The translations under genes were made by a program, and so were the position numbers. This document shows positions 58,522 through 64,000 of a DNA stretch of 64,000 nt, one piece after another; the first letter of the stretch is position 1; each line of letters opens with the position of its first letter. The notes under the pieces were generated by a model, which worked only from the letters and a program-made list of their open reading frames with translations, searched no databases and was not told the origin of the DNA. Source of the stretch: Hemerocallis citrina (Eukaryota > Streptophyta > Magnoliopsida > Asparagales > Asphodelaceae); contig CM030368.1 of NCBI GenBank assembly GCA_017893485.1, positions 174,064,004-174,128,003 of the forward strand, given 5' to 3'.

Positions 58522-58775
58522 TTTACATGATTTTCAATCTCAATATTATATGTCTGTAATTTTATGTCTTAAATCTTATTGTAATATTATGTCTGTAATT
58601 TCGAATATGTTAATTGTGAATTTAATACACCGGTTTAATTATCTTTCTATTTTTTTTATAATTATGTTGGTTTGTTAATCCTACTAAAGTACAAATTTTA
58701 TGATAGTTATTATAAACATGTTATTAATTAAATTTGCATCTCTAAGGAAGTTATCGAATCCTTGACAGGTACAAC

Positions 58776-61700
58776 ATGCCGAGGCGTGGAAAGAGGGTAA
58801 ATATAAATGATGGCAACGAGAGCCATGGGGATGAGCCGCCACTAAATAATAGTGGCAGTCAAACATATGAGAGTGAGGGTAGCACGCCGCCCACTTTCAA
58901 AAAACATCGGTAAGTCTTTAAATTGGTATTTTTAAAGAGATTATGGTCTTGAATGCATGAAGGACACGTACTAGTGTTTGTGAGTCTGCATTGTGGCTGT
59001 CGTCTATAAGCATTTCGTCTTTGTTTCTTAAGTGGGCTGTGATTAGAAAGAAAGGGCTGGAGTGGAGATCTGGAAACCCAAATAGAGACATCTCGTTTAT
59101 TATAATCTACACATATTGTTGGACCAACCCCCTCTTGCTGTTGTTGCTGATGTCTCTTTGTGTGCGTGTGTTGAAGAGAATGAAGGGATGAGAGAGAGTT
59201 GAGGAAAATGCCGCTATGTTAGCCTGGTGTATCCTCATTCTCTACCATCCCTCTTTCTGGCTCCATATATGGCTTCTATATTAAATTGGTTTCCTTCCAC
59301 GATGACAGTCCGTAATACTACACTTGATATGAGCCTTGTTCATAGCTGCACCCTATTGCATATTCACAAACAACTAATACGTGTCGTTCATGCATTGAAT
59401 GACTAACAGTAAAAGAAGATGGGGATGCTAGCAGCATACTTAGTTTGGAAGTGAACCCATTTTGGTTAGAAAATCATGCCAAAGATAGCAATCAGATGAA
59501 TGAAATCAGCTTCTTTAACAGTATCTGAAAATGAAAATTTCCATAATCTGAGCATATATGTTTCTTTAATAGTGACTGTGAATAATTGTTCTTAATTGGG
59601 CTGTGATTAGAAAGAGACGAGTTGGAGTGGAGATCTGGAAACCCAAATAGAGACATCTTGTTCACAATAATTTATTATTGTTGTTCCTGTCGCTCTTGCT
59701 GTTGTTGCTGATGTCTCTATGTGTTCGTGTGCTGAATAGGAAAGAAGGGATGGGAGAGAGATGAGGAAAATGCCGCTATGTTAGCCTGGTGTATCCTCAT
59801 TCTCACCATTCCTCTTTCTGGCTTCTATATTTGGTTTCCTTCCACGATGACAATTCCTTAAAACTACACTTGATATGAGCCCGATTCGTATTTTTCTTCA
59901 ATGAAGAATTGATCTATGACTACAATCTCCATTCAAAACCCAATTGTTCTATATTTGGTTCCCTCTTGCTGTTGTTGCTGTTGTTGCTGATGTCTCATCT
60001 TCTTTTACTGTTAGTGAAGCTTATTTTTCATGCATCTGATTGTCTTCTTGGCATGTTCTTTTGACCAAAATGGGTTCACTGTGAACTGAGGATGGTATAG
60101 GTACGTATGCCAAAGGCCTCCGGCCGGATATGCACAACAATTGGGTTTTAGATTTGGTTGGGCTAAAGAAGTAGTAGAGCAACATATAAGCTCAGATAAT
60201 GGAAATTTTCATTTTAAGATACTGTTAAAGTTACCTGGTTGCCATCTTAGGCATGATTTTTTAACCAAAAATGGGTACACTTCCAAACTAAGTATGCTGC
60301 TAGCATCCCCAGTTTCTTCTTTTACTGTTAGTGAAGCTTATTTTTCATGCATCTGATTGTCTTCTTGGCATGTTTGTTTTTTTACCCAAAATGGGTTCAC
60401 TGTGAACTGAGGATGGTATAGGTACGTATGCCAAAATCCTCCGGCCAGATATGCAGAACAATTGGATTTTAGATTTAGTTGGGCACAGTAGTAGTAGAGC
60501 AACATATAAGCTCATATAATGGAAATTTTCATTTTAAGATACTGTTAAAGTAACCTGATTGCCATCTTAGGCATGATTTTTTAACCAAAAATGGGTTCAC
60601 TTCCAAACTAAGTATGCTGCTAGCATGTCCATCTTCTTTTACTGTTAGTGAAGCTTATTTTTCATGCATCTGATTGTCTTCTTGGCATGTTTGTTTTTTT
60701 ACCCAAAATGGGTTCACTGTGAACTGAGTATGGTATAGGTATGTATGCCAAAATCCTCCGGCCGGATATGCACAACAATTGGATTTTAGATTTAGTTGGG
60801 CACAGTGAATTAGTAGAGCAACATATAAGCTCAGATAATGGAAATTTTCATTTTAAGATACTGTTAAAGTTACCTGGTTGCCATCTTAGGCATGATTTTT
60901 TAAGCAAAAATGGGTACACTTCCAAACTAAGTATGCTGCTAGCATCCCCAGTTTCTTCTTTTACTGTTAGTGAAGCTTATTTTTCATGCATCTGATTATC
61001 TTCTTGGCATGTTCTTTTGACCAAAATGGGTTCACTGTGAACTGAGTATGCTATAGGTACGTATGCCAAAGGCCTCCGGCCGGATATGCACAACAATTGG
61101 GTTTTAGATTTGGTTGGGCTAAAGAAGTAGTAGAGCAACATATGAGCTCAGATAATGGAAATTTTCATTTTAAGATACTGTTAAAGTAACCTGTTTGCCA
61201 TCTTTGGCATGATTTTTTAACCAAAAATGGGTTCACTTCCAAACTAAGTATGCTGCTAGCATGTCCATTTTCTTTCACTGTTAATGAAGCTGATTTCATG
61301 CATCTGATTGTCTTCTTGGCATGTTTTTTTGACCAAAATGGGTTCACTATGAACTGAGGATGCTATAGCTGTATGCCAAAATCCTCCGGGTATGCACAAC
61401 AAGTGGGTTTTAGATTTAGTTGGGCTAAAGAAGTAGTAGAGCAACATATAAGCTCTGATAATGGAAATTTTCGTTTTCAGATACTGTTAAAGTAACCTGA
61501 TTGCCATCTTGGGCATGTTTTTTCCCCCAAAAAATGGGTACACTTCCAAACTAAGTATGCTGCTAGCATCCCCATATTCCTTTGTTGTTAGTGAAGCTTA
61601 TTTTCATGCATCTGATTGTCATCTTAGCATGTTTTTTTGACCAAAATGGGTTCACTGTGAACTGAGGATACTCTAGGTACGTATGCCAAAATCATTACAT

Positions 61701-62765
61701 GCCGGATATGCACAACAATTGGATTTTAGATTGAGTTTGGCACAGTGAATTAGTAGAGCAACATATAAGCTCAGATAATGGAAATTTTCATTTTCAGATA
61801 CTGTTAAAGTTACCTGTTTGCCCTCGTTGGCATGATTTTTTAACATAAAATGGGTTCACTTCCAAACTAAGTATGCTGCTAGCATCCTCATTTTCTTTCG
61901 CTGTTAATGAAGCTTATTTCATTAAGATCCAGGATGGCAAATTTTGATTGGGCTATGATTGGATTGTTTAGTGGATGTTGTCTATGTTCTTAATTGGGCT
62001 GTGATTAGAAAGAGTGGGCTCGAGTGGAAATCTGAAAACCCATATAGAGACATCTTGTTCATAATAATTTATTATTATTGTTGTTCTTGTCGCTCTTGCT
62101 GTTGTTGCTGATGTCTCTTTGTGTTCGTGTGCTGAAGGGAAACAAGGGATGAGAGAGAGATGAGGAAAATGCCGCTATGTTAGCCTGGTGTATCCAAAGT
62201 CTCTACCTTTCTTCTTTCTGTTTCCATTTCTGGCTTCTATATTTGGTTTCCTTCCACGATGACAGTTCCCTAAAAATACACTTGATATAAGCCCTATCTT
62301 ATTTTTCTTATTTTTCTTATATTTGGTTTCCGTCCACGATGACAGTTTCATGGATTGTCTGAACAATCCATGAAGGACATGCTTAGATACTGAATTTTCA
62401 TTTGTTTTACTGTTTTAGATAGTGGATATTTCCAATCAGAGGAGAATATAAAGGTTTTAAGTTAGATACTGAATTTTCATTTGTTTTGTTATTTTAGATA
62501 TATTTAAAAACAAAATTAAGTACTAGATTTTTAGCATTGCAATGTAATTATTTTACCTCTGTATATATCATTAACAATTCCATTTGCAGTTGGCACTTTG
62601 ATCTTATAATTTAAGATACAGGTAGTTCTTTTTGCAAGTTCAAAAAATATGTATATTCTGTATTGTGGTCTACTGTTGAATTAAACTATTGTTTTTTTTC
62701 ACAGAGCGGTCGCCCAGATGAAGGAAATTCTGATGATCAGAGCTGAAGCTACTCGAGGGGTATGA
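58776..62765 (+). CDS. Small spliced gene downstream of the CACTA transposase (TNPA position)
   Basis: Exon 1, 58776-58909, reads MPRRGKRVNINDGNESHGDE, then a Ser/Gly/Pro stretch ending FKKHR, with a consensus donor CG|GTAAGT. Exon 2, 62705-62765, follows a T-rich acceptor TTTTTTTTCACAG. In the matching phase it gives AVAQMKEILMIRAEATRGV and a stop: about 64 residues. The basic start could be a nuclear signal. The position and direction are those of the TNPA-like second gene of CACTA elements. The product is far shorter than known ones, so middle exons may be lost. The 3.8 kb intron holds the right repeat array. Confidence 0.5.
59402..59570 (-). repeat. Inverted partial copy of the ~316-bp unit
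   Basis: Reads in complement as a unit of the array: CTGCTAGCATCCCCATCTTC, GTTCACTTCCAAACTAAG and TCAGATTATGGAAATTTTC are all present. It is the only unit in this orientation that I found. Confidence 0.85.
59990..61930 (+). repeat. Right ~317-bp tandem array in the intron of the second CACTA gene
   Basis: GTACGTATGCCAAA (or a close variant) recurs near 60101, 60422, 60740, 61057, 61371 and 61677, giving steps of 306-321 bp. Units are the same family and orientation as the left array (52265-54060). Confidence 0.92.
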
Positions 62766-63170
62766 ATCTGCGGTCCTCCTTGCTGTTCTTATGTCCTCCT
62801 TGCTGTATGGTTGTTGTTCTTATGTCCTCCTCCTTGCTGTTCTTATGTCAGACTGGTTCTTTTTTATGAGAGTTATGTCAGACTTTTAATTTGGGATATT
62901 TTGGATATTTGTCAGACTGATTTGTTTGGATATTTGGGATGTTAGTCCCTATATTAATTTGTTAATTATGACACTGTTAATTAATCAATGAATTTGGACG
63001 TTGATATGACACGTGTGAAACTTGATTATCTTTAATTATTCTTGTGTTTGGTTGTGATTTGCGCAGTAATATGTAACGAAATTGGTTGAATCAGTTGTGA
63101 ATTAGTTTACAGGTTTTGTAAATGAAACTGTGAATTGAAATCGAACGAAAAACCGGAGTATCGGAAATAA
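62301..63170. other. AT-rich 3' part of the CACTA element
   Basis: Apart from the exon at 62705-62765 I see no coding signal. GTCCTCCTTGCTGTTCTTAT-like phrases are repeated in tandem (62772-62850), and TTAGATACTGAATTTTCATT twice (62383, 62463). Confidence 0.5.
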
Positions 63171-63174
63171 ACGG

Positions 63175-63748
63175 GCATAGCTAGACCGGCATTTTAAAAA
63201 ACGCCGGTCTATCTAATCTATTTGTTGAAGTGTGTGATATACTGGCATTTTCATACACGCCGGTGAAGGTCGTCAGCTGTAACGGCACCGATATACACCG
63301 GCATTTTATAAAACGCCGGTGTATATAACTACACCGGCGTTTTTTGGTCACGCCGGTGCTTGTAAGTAGGGAAAACCAGGAACTCACAAACGCACATACA
63401 CCGGCGCTCTATGACCGCCGGTATACTTTCGTTCTACACCGGCGTTTCTATAAATGCCGGTAAATGTATAAATACCGGCGGTTTACGACCGCCGGTGAAT
63501 GTATATAGGCTGTAAAAGAACGGCACTCGGAGACCGACCTACACCGGCATTTTATGACCGCCGGTGTAGTTGTCACATTTACCGGCGGCCATTGAAACCG
63601 CCGGTGTAGACCCCTTCGTTTCCGCGACGCTCGCTTCGGCGACATTTGGACCGGCGCTATTATAAACGCCGGTGAAAGTTTCACCGGCGTAAAAAAATGC
63701 CGGTAAAGACGTAAAAAAACGCCGGGAAAGCTTGGTTCTTTTGTAGTG
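63175..63748. repeat. CACTA right subterminal repeats and TIR
   Basis: At least a dozen CACCGGCG/CGCCGGTG motifs in alternating orientation between 63185 and 63725, many pairing as small hairpins (ACCGGC...GCCGGT). Ends TTCTTTTGTAGTG at 63748. Confidence 0.92.
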
Positions 63749-63751
63749 TTA

Positions 63752-64000
63752 TAAGTGTGTGACCATGTAGGTTCCCGTTACGTTGACAGTAATACTAAAC
63801 TCTTATTCTAGTATTACAAATAGTGAGCGGTATTTAGAAATACATCACTGCTACTCGAGTAATGGAAATGTCTGTGATTAGACATAACCTATCCGTGACC
63901 AATGTTACCATGTAGTCTAGTCTATTTGTCCAGATATCTTAATTGACCACAAGGCATATAGCGTGTCACCCTTGTATAGTTCAATCTTTGGTTTCTTGAT
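63752..64000. mobile_element. Insertion of uncertain class in copia D, right part, then copia
   Basis: Continues the element broken at 51546: TAAGTGTGTGACCATGTAGG follows on. No coding frame. Its apparent end is at 63988, followed by TGGTTTCTTGAT, which encodes WFLD in the copia protease frame. Confidence 0.5.

Larger units (their letters stand above)
59030..62300 (+). repeat. ~270-bp dispersed repeat, three direct copies
   Basis: Copies at about 59034-59310, 59597-59890 and 61997-62300 share GGGCTGTGATTAGAAAGA, GTTGTTGCTGATGTCTCT, GAGGAAAATGCCGCTATGTT and TTCCTTCCACGATGACA. They bracket the right tandem array. Confidence 0.85.
51547..63748 (+). mobile_element. CACTA (En/Spm) transposon, 12,202 bp, complete ends
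   Basis: Begins CACTACAAAAGATACTGG and ends with the complement of CACTACAAAAGAACCAAGC. Flanked by TTA at 51544-51546 and 63749-63751, the 3-bp duplication of the superfamily. Subterminal regions hold many CACCGGCG/CGCCGGTG motifs. It encodes a TNP2-type transposase (54751-58521) and a second small spliced gene (58776-62765). Both have a large intron packed with a ~316-bp repeat. Transposase stops make this copy non-autonomous. Confidence 0.97.

Noticed and set aside
1..64000. tRNA or rRNA genes and organelle DNA insertions
   Set aside because: I looked for conserved tRNA arm motifs and rRNA-like stretches and saw none that I could support by eye; a tRNAscan run would be decisive.

Overview
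The window reads as nuclear heterochromatin of a flowering plant. Almost all of it is transposable elements nested inside one another: Ty3/gypsy of the Tekay chromovirus and Tat types, Ty1/copia, an L1-type LINE, hAT and CACTA. The only host-gene trace I can support is one exon of an RNase III-like gene. The genus cannot be told from the sequence.

Layout, left to right. (1) 1-10556: a minus-strand Tekay-like chromovirus with 3.1 kb LTRs; the left LTR is cut by the window start. It sits inside the integrase of (2) a Tat-lineage gypsy element on the plus strand (copy A), of which 10557-18312 is the 3' part. (3) A 5'-truncated minus-strand LINE lies in three pieces (18313-18698, 21683-22519, 25741-27002). 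Between the pieces are an internally deleted copia element (18699-21682) and a 3.2 kb LTR-like insertion (22520-25740). (4) 27003-34087: a degraded plus-strand hAT (27345-30745), the RNase III-like 5' exon (31190-31388), and a second hAT of the same family on the minus strand (31830-34087). (5) A copia element starts at 34088. Its 5' LTR was split by a complete 15.3 kb Tat element (copy B, 34559-49880, 5-bp duplication GTAAG); its gag continues to 51009. (6) The copia gag is interrupted at 51010 by an insertion of unknown class. That insertion is itself split by (7) a complete 12.2 kb CACTA element (51547-63748, 3-bp duplication TTA). The copia reading frame appears to resume in the last 12 bases of the window.

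No element looks fully coding-competent: every polyprotein or transposase has in-frame stops or frameshifts. The two long-LTR elements with near-identical LTRs (the chromovirus, and to a lesser degree Tat copy B) are the youngest insertions.

The most interesting features are these. Both Tat copies carry an antisense, spliced gene between pol and the 3' LTR, with a TATA box and splice sites conserved in position and phase between the copies. The chromovirus LTR carries seven pairs of a CAGTCGACTG-like palindrome at a fixed spacing of 19-21 bp. The CACTA element has expanded a ~316-bp tandem repeat inside introns on both sides of its transposase. The insertion at 51010 has an apparent 10-bp target duplication but no visible terminal inverted repeats.
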